From positions 2,852,001 through 2,916,000 of the forward strand of contig NZ_CP028426.1 in assembly GCF_003010915.2 (NCBI RefSeq): DNA of 64,000 nt, given 5' to 3'. Below, in pieces: positions 52,453-61,024 of this stretch. The notes under the pieces were generated by a model. That model made no database searches. It worked only from the letters and a program-made list of their open reading frames with translations, and was not told where the DNA came from. Source of the stretch: Gulosibacter molinativorax. GTDB taxonomy: Bacteria > Actinomycetota > Actinomycetes > Actinomycetales > Microbacteriaceae. Made by a program: the position numbers and the translations under genes. The stretch's first letter is position 1. Each line of letters opens with the position of its first letter.

Positions 52453-52848
52453 TTACTTCTTGTCTTCGGGCTCTGCGTCTGGCTCGGCCTGGGCTGCAGC
52501 ATCGTCGGCGACGTCTTCGGGCGCGGCATCCGCGGCCTCGGTCCCCGAACCGTCCGCGTCATCAATCTGCGCGTCGATGTCCGCGTCCTCCTCGATGTCC
52601 ATCGGTCGGGGCTGCTCATTCTTCGCGGCCCTCGCCTCCGCGCGCTCCTGCATCTGTGCGGCGAGCGCCATGCGCTCGCGGTACAGGAAGATCTGTGAAA
52701 TCGAGAGGCTCACGATCGCGCCGACGATCACGCCGACCAGCCAGTTCCACTGCCAGCCCGGTAGTACGAGCATGATGATCGCGAACGGAACAATGAAGGC
52801 CAGCAGCCGTACGAGAACGTATACGAACCAGGCGCGGGAAGTTTTCAT
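52453..52848 (-). CDS. DUF4229 family membrane protein
   Basis: 131 residues. Two helices (FVYVLVRLLAFIVPFAIIMLVL and WLVGVIVGAIVSLSISQIFLY) followed by RERMALAAQMQERAEARAAK and a long acidic, Ala-rich tail ending in KK. This layout matches the DUF4229 family found near men genes in Actinobacteria; the function is not established. It converges on tatA. Confidence 0.8.
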   Translation of the reverse strand: MKTSRAWFVYVLVRLLAFIVPFAIIMLVLPGWQWNWLVGVIVGAIVSLSISQIFLYRERMALAAQMQERAEARAAKNEQPRPMDIEEDADIDAQIDDADGSGTEAADAAPEDVADDAAAQAEPDAEPEDKK

Positions 52849-52912
52849 CCCTTCAGTCTACGAAAGTCCCTTGTCGGCAAGGGCCAGGCTTCGGCGTCTA
52901 GACTGAACTCCT

Positions 52913-53398
52913 ATGTCCCGCGCACTCATTCTCGGTATCGTCGTCGCCGTAGCCCTTACCGTCTACGCGATTGTTGATTGCGCCATGTTTGATGCGAAAC
53001 GCACCAAGGTGATGCAGAAGCCGATCTGGTTGGTGGTCATCTTGCTCGTGCCGGTGATCGGTCCGTTGCTGTGGATGTTCATCGGCAAGGGGAGCAGCGA
53101 CGACAAGGCCGCAACTGGCCAGCACGTCATCCCGGACGACATCAACTACATCAGCGATCCGAAGACGGAACGCGAGCACGACTCCCGCATCGCCGAGCTC
53201 GAAGAGCAGATGCGCCTTCTCGACGAAGAGATTGAGCGCGACCGCCAGAGCACGATGCGCAATCATCCTTCGAACCACCAGACCGGCGCAATCCCCACCG
53301 TGACGCCGGACGAGGAAGACAACCCCGACGCCGAGACCGAGAAGCCAAAGACGAATGGCGAGGCAAACGGCAGCGACGACGAGGGCCGACGCAAGTGA
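52913..53398 (+). CDS. PLDc_N domain membrane protein
   Basis: 161 residues: two helices (LILGIVVAVALTVYAIVDC and PIWLVVILLVPVIGPLLWMF), the latter a PLDc_N signature as at the N-terminus of cardiolipin synthases, then a coiled-coil-like stretch (RIAELEEQMRLLDEEIER) and an acidic tail. No phospholipase domain is attached. Its TGA overlaps the menD GTG by 4 bases, so it is coupled to menD. Confidence 0.85.
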   Translation: MSRALILGIVVAVALTVYAIVDCAMFDAKRTKVMQKPIWLVVILLVPVIGPLLWMFIGKGSSDDKAATGQHVIPDDINYISDPKTEREHDSRIAELEEQMRLLDEEIERDRQSTMRNHPSNHQTGAIPTVTPDEEDNPDAETEKPKTNGEANGSDDEGRRK

Positions 53399-55395
53399 GC
53401 CCGGCGGGGCCGTCTTCCCCCGCCCTCGCCGCGGCGACCGAACTCCTCGTCGCCGCAGTGAACGGCGGAGTGCGCGATATCGTCGTGTGCCCGGGCTCGC
53501 GCTCGCAGTCGCTGGCGCTCGTCGCCGCTGAGCTCGAGCGCATCGGCGCGGTCCGCCTGCACGTGCGCATCGACGAGCGGTCGGCCGCGTTCTTCGCGCT
53601 CGGTATCGCTCGGGAATCGGGCAAGCCGGTGCCAGTCATCACGACCTCGGGCACCGCGGTCGCGAACCTCGGGCCGGCGATGCTCGAGGCGCACCACGCG
53701 GGTGTGCCGCTCGTGGCGCTCACGGCCGACCGTCCCGCCGAGCTCATGAACACCGGTGCGAACCAGACCACCCGTCAGCCCGGCCTGTTCGGCGACCTCG
53801 TGCCGCACACGTCCCTATCCGCGCCGGACGGCAGCGAGGCCTCGCTCGCCCTGGCGCGCGACGCCGGAGCGGCGCTCGCGGATGCGCGGGTCGCCTGGCA
53901 CCTCAACGTCGCCTTCCGCGAGCCGCTGTCGGATGCGGTGCCCGATTTGTCGGAGCGCGTCACGGTTCGAATCGGCGGCGAGGATGCGTCGGCTTTGATC
54001 GTCAGCTCAGATGCGGCGGAAGCGTGGCCGGGAGACGCCGGTGACCGGCGCATTCGAGCCGGGATGCCGGGCAAAGGCCTGCCCGCGGACCTCGCCGAGG
54101 CCATCGCGAAGGATCTCGCCGCCCACGCCCCCCGCGATCGCTCATTGAGTAGCACCGAAGGGGCGTATCGAAATGCGGGCGAGCCCTTCGATACGGCTTC
54201 GCCTACTCAGGGATCCTTCGATACGGCTTCGCCTACTCAGGGATCCCCGAACCGCACCGAATCGATCGACCCGGGCGAATGGCCAAACGCGCTCGTCGTC
54301 GCGGGTGACCGCGCGGGCCGCCTCGGCGAACACCTCGCGCACAAGGGCGGCTGGCCGCTCATCGCGGAAGTCTCGAGTGGCTCACGCTTCGGCCGGAATG
54401 TCATCGCCACCTACCGCGACCTCCTCGGCGAGAACAGTCCCATCCCCGCGTTGCGCGACGCGGTCGAGCTCGTGATCGTCGTCGGCCACCCGACGCTCAG
54501 CCGCGAGGTGCCCGCGCTGCTCAAGCGCGAGAGCATCCGCGTCATCGTCGTCGATCAGCCTGGCGTCCCGCCGTACCGCCCGACGTCAAACGTCGAGGCG
54601 GTCGACGAAGTTAAGGTGCTCGCGTTCGGCTCGACGATGTTCTCGAACGCCGACGAGCAGTACCTGCTCCGGAAAGAGGCGAAGCGCTGGCTACACGACT
54701 GGACGGCGGCCGACCACCAACTGCTTGTTGAGCGGGACTCCGACCCGGAGGCCCCGAACGTCGCGGCGTCGCGAAGCCAGGACTTCCGCGAACGCGCGCG
54801 CTTCGGCCGCGAAGAGCTCGCCGTCTCGCGCGAGAAGGTCACGCGCGAGATGCTCGCCGACTCGATCTGGCGGCTCACGTGGCCGCACGACCGACTCGTC
54901 GTCGCCGCATCTCGGCTCATCCGTGACCTCGACTCGCGGGTGCCGGGCAAGCGCATCCACGTGCACGCGAACCGCGGGCTTGCGGGCATTGACGGCACGA
55001 TCGCCTCGGGGCTTGGCATCGCTCACGCTTCGCAGCACGGCGACGACCTCGCGGCCCACGCGGGGCAGACCCGCGTGCTGATCGGCGATGTCGCGTTCCT
55101 CCATGACGCAAGCTCGCTGCTCGTGGGCCAGGCAGGCGAGGATGCGCCGCGCATCCAAATCGTCGTCGGCAACGATGGCGGCGGGACGATTTTCGACTCC
55201 CTCGAGGTCGCGAAGACGGCCGATCGCGCATCCTTCGACCGCGTGCAATACACGCCGACGACCGCGAACATCCAGGCGATCGCGGAGGCTTACGGCTGGA
55301 CGTATCGCCGCGCCGACACCCGCGGCAGCCTCGAGGAGGCGCTCACCGACGGCACGGCGCCGAGGATGGTCATCGAGGTCCCGCTCGATCGCTAG
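53395..55395 (+). CDS. menD: SEPHCHC synthase MenD with an in-frame repeat insertion
   Basis: GTG 53395; 666 residues, about 80-120 longer than typical MenD. N-terminal thiamin domain: VVCPGSRSQSLALVAAELE and the catalytic Glu in RIDERSAAFFALG (E61); C-terminal site: IGDVAFLHDASSLL and GNDGGGTIF. It adds the 2-oxoglutarate-derived unit to isochorismate. Residues about 251-283 are encoded by dispersed family A repeat DNA (54145-54244), including two exact copies of a decapeptide FDTASPTQG with one variable residue. The frame is kept, so the enzyme is presumably functional with a surface loop. Confidence 0.93.
   Translation: MSPAGPSSPALAAATELLVAAVNGGVRDIVVCPGSRSQSLALVAAELERIGAVRLHVRIDERSAAFFALGIARESGKPVPVITTSGTAVANLGPAMLEAHHAGVPLVALTADRPAELMNTGANQTTRQPGLFGDLVPHTSLSAPDGSEASLALARDAGAALADARVAWHLNVAFREPLSDAVPDLSERVTVRIGGEDASALIVSSDAAEAWPGDAGDRRIRAGMPGKGLPADLAEAIAKDLAAHAPRDRSLSSTEGAYRNAGEPFDTASPTQGSFDTASPTQGSPNRTESIDPGEWPNALVVAGDRAGRLGEHLAHKGGWPLIAEVSSGSRFGRNVIATYRDLLGENSPIPALRDAVELVIVVGHPTLSREVPALLKRESIRVIVVDQPGVPPYRPTSNVEAVDEVKVLAFGSTMFSNADEQYLLRKEAKRWLHDWTAADHQLLVERDSDPEAPNVAASRSQDFRERARFGREELAVSREKVTREMLADSIWRLTWPHDRLVVAASRLIRDLDSRVPGKRIHVHANRGLAGIDGTIASGLGIAHASQHGDDLAAHAGQTRVLIGDVAFLHDASSLLVGQAGEDAPRIQIVVGNDGGGTIFDSLEVAKTADRASFDRVQYTPTTANIQAIAEAYGWTYRRADTRGSLEEALTDGTAPRMVIEVPLDR
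54145..54244. repeat. Family A palindrome with a 30-bp tandem duplication inside menD
   Basis: Forward half TTGAGTAGCACCGAAGGGGCG then TATCGAA (54145-54172) is followed by two exact 30-bp inverted halves (54185-54214 and 54215-54244) reading CCTTCGATACGGCTTCGCC and TACTCAGGGAT. The 30-bp unit keeps the menD frame and encodes a decapeptide twice. Confidence 0.9.
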
Positions 55396-55454
55396 CGAGG
55401 CATCCCCGCGCGGCTCGGTGCACGTCCAGCCGCGCGGTTCTAGGCTCTGGATGC

Positions 55455-56372
55455 ATGGGTAAGAACAAAGTGAACGTCAACCCGGATGCCGCTCGGCTCG
55501 AGCTGTTTGTCGGACCCGGATTCAAGCTTGCAAACATTGACCCCAGCTCGACGCCGGGATTCGAGGGCAGCAACGGCGACTCGAAGGAGATCGCGGAGCA
55601 GATCGCGAAGGAGCGTACCCCCGAGCTGGCCGACCTGCAGGAGCGCATGTACGCGCAGGCGCGGGCCGAGAAGCCGAATGCGCCGAGCGTCCTCGTCGTG
55701 CTGCAGGGCATGGATGCGTCGGGCAAGGGCGGCATCGTGCGGCACGTATTCGGGTCGGTCGATCCGCAGGGCCTGCAGATCACGTCCTTCAAGGCACCGA
55801 CCGAGGAGGAGCGCGAACACGACTTCCTCTGGCGCATCGAGCCGCACGCGCCGAAGCCTGGATTCATCGGTGTGTTCGACCGCTCGCACTACGAGGATGT
55901 GCTGATTCAGCGGGTGCGCGAGTTCGCGCCGCCCGCGGAGATCGAGCGACGCTACGGCGCGATCGTCGAGTTCGAGCAGCGGCTCGTGCAGTCGGGCACG
56001 AAGGTGCTGAAGTTCATGCTGCACGTGAGCCCGGAGGAGCAGGAGAAGCGCCTGCGCGAGCGCATCGAGCGCCCGGACAAGCACTGGAAGTACAACACCG
56101 GCGACCTCGACGAGCGCGCCCTGTGGGGCGAATACGCCGAGGCCTATCAGATCGCCCTCGAGCGCACCTCGGTCGCGAACGCACCGTGGTGGGTCATTCC
56201 CTCCGATAAGAAGTGGTACGCGCGGCTCGCGATCAAGGCGATTCTGCTCCAGGCCATGCGGAACATGGAGCTCGAGTGGCCGGAGGTCGACCTCGATCAG
56301 GAGGCGGAGGAGGCACGCCTCGCGGAGTCCGCAAAGCTCCTACAGGAGTCGCTCGAGCGCACGCAGGGCTAG
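55455..56372 (+). CDS. ppk2: Polyphosphate kinase 2 family protein
   Basis: 305 residues. Walker A GMDASGKGG, the lid segment GVFDRSHYEDVL and the RRYGAIVEFEQRL region identify a single-domain PPK2, which transfers phosphate between polyphosphate and nucleotides. The N-terminus matches the class I type. It converges on the Crp/Fnr gene, with 7 bases between the stops. Confidence 0.92.
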   Translation: MGKNKVNVNPDAARLELFVGPGFKLANIDPSSTPGFEGSNGDSKEIAEQIAKERTPELADLQERMYAQARAEKPNAPSVLVVLQGMDASGKGGIVRHVFGSVDPQGLQITSFKAPTEEEREHDFLWRIEPHAPKPGFIGVFDRSHYEDVLIQRVREFAPPAEIERRYGAIVEFEQRLVQSGTKVLKFMLHVSPEEQEKRLRERIERPDKHWKYNTGDLDERALWGEYAEAYQIALERTSVANAPWWVIPSDKKWYARLAIKAILLQAMRNMELEWPEVDLDQEAEEARLAESAKLLQESLERTQG

Positions 56373-56379
56373 CTCGCCC

Positions 56380-57084
56380 CTAGTCCTCCGCGAGCGCGAT
56401 CAGCGCATCCACATCGAGAATCGCGATCTCGCGCGGGGAGCGATTCTCGATGACCCCCTGATCCTGCAGCCGCCGAAGGTGTCGGCTCAGGGTCTCGGGG
56501 GTCGTACCCAGCACCGACGCGATGTCCTTCTTTGCGATGGGTAACGACACGAGAATCTCGCCGTTCGTCGGGCGGCTGTCGAGCGAGAGCAGGTAGGCGG
56601 CCACGCGCGCGGCGACGTCGTCGGAGGTGACCGACACGAGGCGCGCCTCCGTCTGTTCGAGCCGCTGGCTCACATCCTGCAGCATCTTGAGGCCGATCAA
56701 TGGATACTCCTCGACGAGGGTCTGCAAATCCTCGTGCCGAAAGACGCACATGCTCCCCGCATCCAGTGCCTCGGCGAACTGCGTCGGCCGCCGGCCGGTG
56801 AGGAACTGCGATTCGCCGAGGAAATCGCCCGGGCCGATGATGCGCAAGATCTGTTCGCGGCCCTCGGAATCGATACGGAAGACCTTTACCGTGCCGGTGT
56901 GCACCACCATGAGCTCGGCGTCGGAGGAGCCCGCAGCCTGCACCGTATCGCCACGCGAGACCTGCCGCTGATTGGCCACCGAGGCGACCTTGAGCTGGTC
57001 CTCGTAGCTGAGGTTCTTGAAGATGGGCACCCGCGAGACGCAGAGATCTTCGCGCGCGGATGCGGGATGTACCTGCGTGCTCAT
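56380..57084 (-). CDS. Crp/Fnr-family transcriptional regulator
   Basis: 234 residues. Cyclic-nucleotide-like domain (about 20-140) with GDTVQAAGSSDAELMVVHTG and GPGDFLGESQFLTG, then a Crp HTH (about 150-225) with IAKKDIASVLGTTPETLSRHLRRL. An N-terminal C15 exists but not the four-Cys cluster of true FNR. It is divergent from the HMA/P-type ATPase operon, and the shared region carries an FNR-like palindrome 14 bases upstream of its ATG, so it probably controls itself and the ATPase. Confidence 0.92.
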   Translation of the reverse strand: MSTQVHPASAREDLCVSRVPIFKNLSYEDQLKVASVANQRQVSRGDTVQAAGSSDAELMVVHTGTVKVFRIDSEGREQILRIIGPGDFLGESQFLTGRRPTQFAEALDAGSMCVFRHEDLQTLVEEYPLIGLKMLQDVSQRLEQTEARLVSVTSDDVAARVAAYLLSLDSRPTNGEILVSLPIAKKDIASVLGTTPETLSRHLRRLQDQGVIENRSPREIAILDVDALIALAED

Positions 57085-57097
57085 GCATCCACCATAA

Positions 57098-57113
57098 CTT
57101 GACGCGCGTCAAG
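57098..57113. promoter_or_regulatory. FNR-like operator palindrome
   Basis: CTTGACGCGCGTCAAG is a perfect 16-bp palindrome with the TTGA-N6-TCAA spacing of FNR/ArcR-type sites. It lies between the Crp/Fnr regulator (ATG 57084) and the metal-binding protein (ATG 57198). Confidence 0.7.
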
Positions 57114-57197
57114 GCGACCGGGCGGGCATTTTCCTAATCTGAGGGCAACATCAAAGCTCGCCAGGGGCCACCTGGCCAGGCAGGAAGGGAGTCTCAA

Positions 57198-57431
57198 ATG
57201 TCTGCCGCAACCACCACCCACACCACCCTCCGCGCCGAGGGATTCTCGTGCCCGTCCTGTGTGACCAAGATCGAGAAGCGAGTCGGCAAGCTCGACGGCG
57301 TCGACGACGTCAAGGTGCACTTCGCCTCCTCGCGTATCGAGGTCGACCACGACGAGAGCAAGACCTCCGTCGACGACATCGTCGCCGCGGTCGATAAGGC
57401 GGGCTACAAGTCCGCACCGTCCGCGTTCTAG
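57198..57431 (+). CDS. Heavy-metal-associated (HMA) domain protein
   Basis: GGAAGGGAG precedes ATG 57198; 77 residues. The ferredoxin-like HMA fold carries the metal-binding pair C18 and C21 in GFSCPSCVTKIE. It is probably a soluble metallochaperone delivering copper or another soft metal to the ATPase encoded 24 bases downstream. Confidence 0.92.
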   Translation: MSAATTTHTTLRAEGFSCPSCVTKIEKRVGKLDGVDDVKVHFASSRIEVDHDESKTSVDDIVAAVDKAGYKSAPSAF

Positions 57432-57455
57432 CGCCGTACCAAGAAAGGAATAATC

Positions 57456-59474
57456 ATGAACACGCTGCAGCGATGGGTCTCGAGCAAATGGTTCGTGCCC
57501 ATCGTCTCCGGCCTGCTGATTCTGCTTTCGTTTGGGGTGCAGTACATCGCCGGAGGTGCACTGAACCCCGTCCTGTCGCCGAAGTGGTGGCTGGATGCAG
57601 GGGCGCACGACACGCACGGTGGCGTCGCGTTCATGCTGTCCGACCTCTTAATGATCGCCGCGGCGGTCCTCGCGGGGTACCGCATCCTCGTCTCGGCGAT
57701 CCGCGCGCTCACGACCGGCTTCATCGGCATCGACCTGCTCGTGTCCGTAGCCGCGATCGGCGCGATCATCATCGGCAACTTCTGGGAGGCGGCCGCGGTC
57801 ACCTTCCTCTTCGCGATCGGCCACGCGCTCGAGGCCGCAACGCTCAATAAGACCCGCTCAGCACTCGCCGAGCTCGTCGCGGTTGCCCCCGACTCCGCCG
57901 TCGTCCTGCGGGACGGCGAGCAAGTCGAGGTACCCGCGGCGCAGGTGCGGATGGGCGAAATCGTGCTCGTGAAGAACGGCGCCAAGGTGCCGGTCGACGG
58001 GCAGGTCGTCTCGGGTACCGGCGCCATCGACGAGGCCTCGATCACCGGTGAATCCATCCCGGTGGAGAAGTCGAAGTCCGACCAGGTCTACGCGGGCACC
58101 GTCTCGCGGGGCGGGTTCCTGCAAGTGCTCGCCACAGGCATCGGCGCGGACACGACGCTCGCCCGAATCATCCACCGCGTCGAAGAGGCGCAGGATGCGA
58201 AGGCGAAGACCCAGACCTTCATCGATCAGTTCTCGCGCTGGTACACCCCCGGCGTGATGGTGCTCGCGCTCATCGCGGGCCTCATCACCGGCGACGTGGT
58301 GCTCGCACTCACGCTGCTCGTGATCGGTTGCCCCGGCGCACTTGTCATCTCGATCCCGGTCGCGATCGTGGCCGGTATCGGGCGCGCAGCGCGCAACGGC
58401 ATCCTCATCAAGGGCGGCGAATACCTCGAGACCTCCGCGAAGATCTCCGCGGTAGCGGTCGACAAGACCGGCACGCTCACCGAAGGTCGCCCGCAACTCA
58501 CCGACATCGTCGTGCTCGACGCTGCGCGTGAGGCAGGGTTCGATCGTACCCAGGTGCTCCGCTGGGCCGCGGCTGCGGAAGCCGGCTCCGAGCATCCCCT
58601 CGCCCGCCCGATTATCGAGACCGCGCAGGACGAAGGCGTGGGCCCCGAGGGCATCCCGGGAGAGGTCACCCCGGTGCCAGGTAAGGGCATCGTCACGGAT
58701 GTGGACGGCACGCGAGTGCTGATCGGCAACGTGCCGCTCCTCGAGCAGTACGGCATCGAGCGGGATGCGCAGGCCGGCCGAGTCGCGAACGAGCTCGCCG
58801 CGGAGGGCGAGACGCCCATGATCGTCGCGGTGGAAGAGCGCGCCGTCGGTGTCGTCGCCGTCGCGGACCAGATCCGCGAGGACGCCGCCGAGATGGTCAA
58901 GCGGCTGCACGAAGCGGGTGTCGAAAAGGTCGTCATGCTGACCGGCGACACGCAGCTCGTCGCCGAGGCCATTGGTAAGGCGACCGGGATCGACGAGATC
59001 CACGCGTCGCTGTTGCCGGAAGACAAGCTGGATGCGGTGGCGAAGCTCCAGCGCGAGGGTCACACGGTGGCGATGGTCGGGGACGGCGTGAACGACGCAC
59101 CCGCGCTCGCGACCGCCGATATCGGGGTTGCGATGGGCGCGGCGGGATCCGCCGTCGCGGTTGAGACCGCCGACATCGCGCTCATGGGCGACAACCTGCT
59201 CAAGCTGCCCGAGGCCATCGGGCTCGCGAAGCGCACCGTCAGCATCATGCGGCAGAACATTGCGATCGCGCTCATCACGGTTGTGGTGCTGCTCGCCGGA
59301 GTATTCCTCGGGGGCGTGACGATGTCCATCGGCATGCTCGTCCATGAGGGATCCGTGCTCGTCGTGATCGCCAACGCGATGCGGCTGCTGCGCAAGCCCC
59401 GCTCGGAGAGTGCACCGCAGGCCACGTCGAAGCGGGAGTCCACTTCGGTCCGCGACTCCGTCACTACCCAGTGA
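57456..59474 (+). CDS. Heavy-metal translocating P1B-type ATPase with CPG motif
   Basis: 672 residues; no N-terminal HMA domain, which is supplied by the separate upstream gene. P-type motifs: ITGESIPVEKS, phosphorylated Asp336 in DKTGTLTEG, SEHPLARPI and MVGDGVNDAPAL. The transmembrane metal site is CPG (292-294, in VIGCPGALVISIPV) rather than the usual CPC or CPH, so metal identity is open. It exports or imports a transition metal; the Crp/Fnr regulator and operator suggest control by redox state, oxygen or metal. Confidence 0.93.
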   Translation: MNTLQRWVSSKWFVPIVSGLLILLSFGVQYIAGGALNPVLSPKWWLDAGAHDTHGGVAFMLSDLLMIAAAVLAGYRILVSAIRALTTGFIGIDLLVSVAAIGAIIIGNFWEAAAVTFLFAIGHALEAATLNKTRSALAELVAVAPDSAVVLRDGEQVEVPAAQVRMGEIVLVKNGAKVPVDGQVVSGTGAIDEASITGESIPVEKSKSDQVYAGTVSRGGFLQVLATGIGADTTLARIIHRVEEAQDAKAKTQTFIDQFSRWYTPGVMVLALIAGLITGDVVLALTLLVIGCPGALVISIPVAIVAGIGRAARNGILIKGGEYLETSAKISAVAVDKTGTLTEGRPQLTDIVVLDAAREAGFDRTQVLRWAAAAEAGSEHPLARPIIETAQDEGVGPEGIPGEVTPVPGKGIVTDVDGTRVLIGNVPLLEQYGIERDAQAGRVANELAAEGETPMIVAVEERAVGVVAVADQIREDAAEMVKRLHEAGVEKVVMLTGDTQLVAEAIGKATGIDEIHASLLPEDKLDAVAKLQREGHTVAMVGDGVNDAPALATADIGVAMGAAGSAVAVETADIALMGDNLLKLPEAIGLAKRTVSIMRQNIAIALITVVVLLAGVFLGGVTMSIGMLVHEGSVLVVIANAMRLLRKPRSESAPQATSKRESTSVRDSVTTQ

Positions 59475-59487
59475 CCCGTTCCGCCCG

Positions 59488-59557
59488 GTGAGTAGGCCGG
59501 AGGCCGTATCGAACCGCCCCTCGATGCGGCCTTCGGCCTACTCGGGGATCCCTACTC
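59488..59557. repeat. Complete family A palindrome between the ATPase and menF
   Basis: GTGAGTAGGCCGGAGGCCGTATCGAAC and, inverted, CTCGATGCGGCCTTCGGCC then TACTCGGGG form a head-to-head pair in the gap between two convergent genes; its last bases reach the menF stop. It might also help termination. Confidence 0.85.
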
Positions 59558-60877
59558 GGGAGCCTTCGGCGCGAGGGCCTCGGCGATCGGCCGGAACTTG
59601 GGGCCCGTCTCGGCGAACTCGTCGGCGGGCTCCGAACCTGCCACGATGCCACCGCCAGCGAAGGCGGTGACTCGACCATCCGCATCCACCTCGGCGCCGC
59701 GCAGCGCCACGACCCACTCGCCGTCGCCCGACGCCGACAGCCAGCCGGCTGGCCCGGCGTAGCGACGGCGATCGAACGGTTCGAGCTCATCGATCGCGGG
59801 CATCGCCTTCTGGCGCGGGGTGCCGCCGACCGCGGCGGTCGGGTGGAGGGCTTCGACGAGGTCGAGCACGCTCGAGCCGCTCGGCAGTGTCCCGCGAATA
59901 TCGCTCGCGAGGTGCCACACATTCGGCAGCCCCAGGAGGAACGGCTCGGGGGATGCGGTGAGCCCGGTATCCGGGTCCTCGTGCGTGTCGAGTCGGCGGA
60001 GCGACTCAATGGCCGAGTCGATCGCGAACTTGTGCTCGGCCCGGTTCTTCGCCGAGTCGGCGAGCGCGCGCTTCGCCGCCGCGTCCGCCGCCTCGTCTGC
60101 ACCGCGAGGGAGTGTCCCCGCGAGCACGCGCGCGGTCACCGAGCGGCCGAGGACCCGCACGAGCATCTCGGGGCTCGCGCCGATAAGCCCATCCACCGCG
60201 TACGTCCAGGTCTCCGGGTAGGCCTCGGCGAGGCGACGCACAATGTGGCGACGATCCGCATCCGCCCCGATATCACCGTGCTGATCGCGCGAGATCACGA
60301 TCTTTGTGAACTCACCCTGACCGATGCGCGAGAGCGCGGCCTCGACCGCGGCGCGGTGTCGCTGCTGCGTCATTTCCCCGGGCTCCAGCGTCGTTTCCGC
60401 GACCGGGCCGTCCGGGATGATGAGCGGGAGCCGAACGGGCACCGTCGGCACCGGGCCGGAGGAATCGATCGAGTCGGTGACAGAAATTTCGGTGAGGAAC
60501 GCGCGCCCGTCCACCCGGCCGATCACGAACTCGGGTATTTGCAGGACGCTGGGGGCAGCGGAAGTCGCCGCGAACGTGAAGGCACCGAAGGCGACCAGGC
60601 CCGAGCCAGGCACGCGCACCGCATCCTCGACCCTGCCGCTCGCGACTATCTCGGCCCACGCCTCGCGGGCGTCGTGGATGCGCCTCTCGCCTGAGAACTC
60701 GCCTCGCCACACACTGCCGCCACCGACGATGCCGTCCCCGCGGCGAAGCCAGACCGCGGGATTGCGGGGCTCGGCAAAGCGGAGCAGGTCGCCCGGGTCG
60801 CTGATCGGACGCGTGCGCGCACGGAGCCGTGGCAGCGCAGGCTCGGTCGACGCGGATCGGGGAACGTTCGTATTCAC
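59552..60877 (-). CDS. menF: Isochorismate synthase
   Basis: GTG 60877 gives 441 residues; the frame is open to 60931 without a better start. Chorismate-binding core: GQGEFTKIVISRDQHG, GLIGASPEMLVRV, GTLPRGADEA, EHKFAIDSAIESLRRL and the terminal GPAGWLSASGDGEWVVALRGAEV with FAGGGIVAGSEPADEF. It isomerises chorismate to isochorismate, the first menaquinone step. Divergent from menG across a repeat-bearing region of about 150 bases. Confidence 0.94.
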   Translation of the reverse strand: MNTNVPRSASTEPALPRLRARTRPISDPGDLLRFAEPRNPAVWLRRGDGIVGGGSVWRGEFSGERRIHDAREAWAEIVASGRVEDAVRVPGSGLVAFGAFTFAATSAAPSVLQIPEFVIGRVDGRAFLTEISVTDSIDSSGPVPTVPVRLPLIIPDGPVAETTLEPGEMTQQRHRAAVEAALSRIGQGEFTKIVISRDQHGDIGADADRRHIVRRLAEAYPETWTYAVDGLIGASPEMLVRVLGRSVTARVLAGTLPRGADEAADAAAKRALADSAKNRAEHKFAIDSAIESLRRLDTHEDPDTGLTASPEPFLLGLPNVWHLASDIRGTLPSGSSVLDLVEALHPTAAVGGTPRQKAMPAIDELEPFDRRRYAGPAGWLSASGDGEWVVALRGAEVDADGRVTAFAGGGIVAGSEPADEFAETGPKFRPIAEALAPKAPE

Positions 60878-60914
60878 TGGGTGCCAGCCTACCCGCGCGC
60901 GTCGGGCATCCCGG

Positions 60915-60985
60915 GGTTTCGACGGGCTCAACCGTCGGGGCCGACGAGCTCAACCGTCGGACCCCGAGAAGCGCACTCAGTCGAA
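60915..60985. repeat. Family C repeat upstream of menG
   Basis: GGTTTCGACGGGCTCAACCG at 60915 and a second part-copy GACGAGCTCAACCGTCGGA at 60943 form imperfect repeats in the menF-menG gap. The reverse complement of the first matches the E2 linker at 36014-36036. The downstream CACTCAGTCGAAGC belongs to the same element. Confidence 0.6.
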
Positions 60986-61024
60986 GCCTGCGCCGCACGA
61001 TCGCGGCGACGTAGGATGGAGGGC

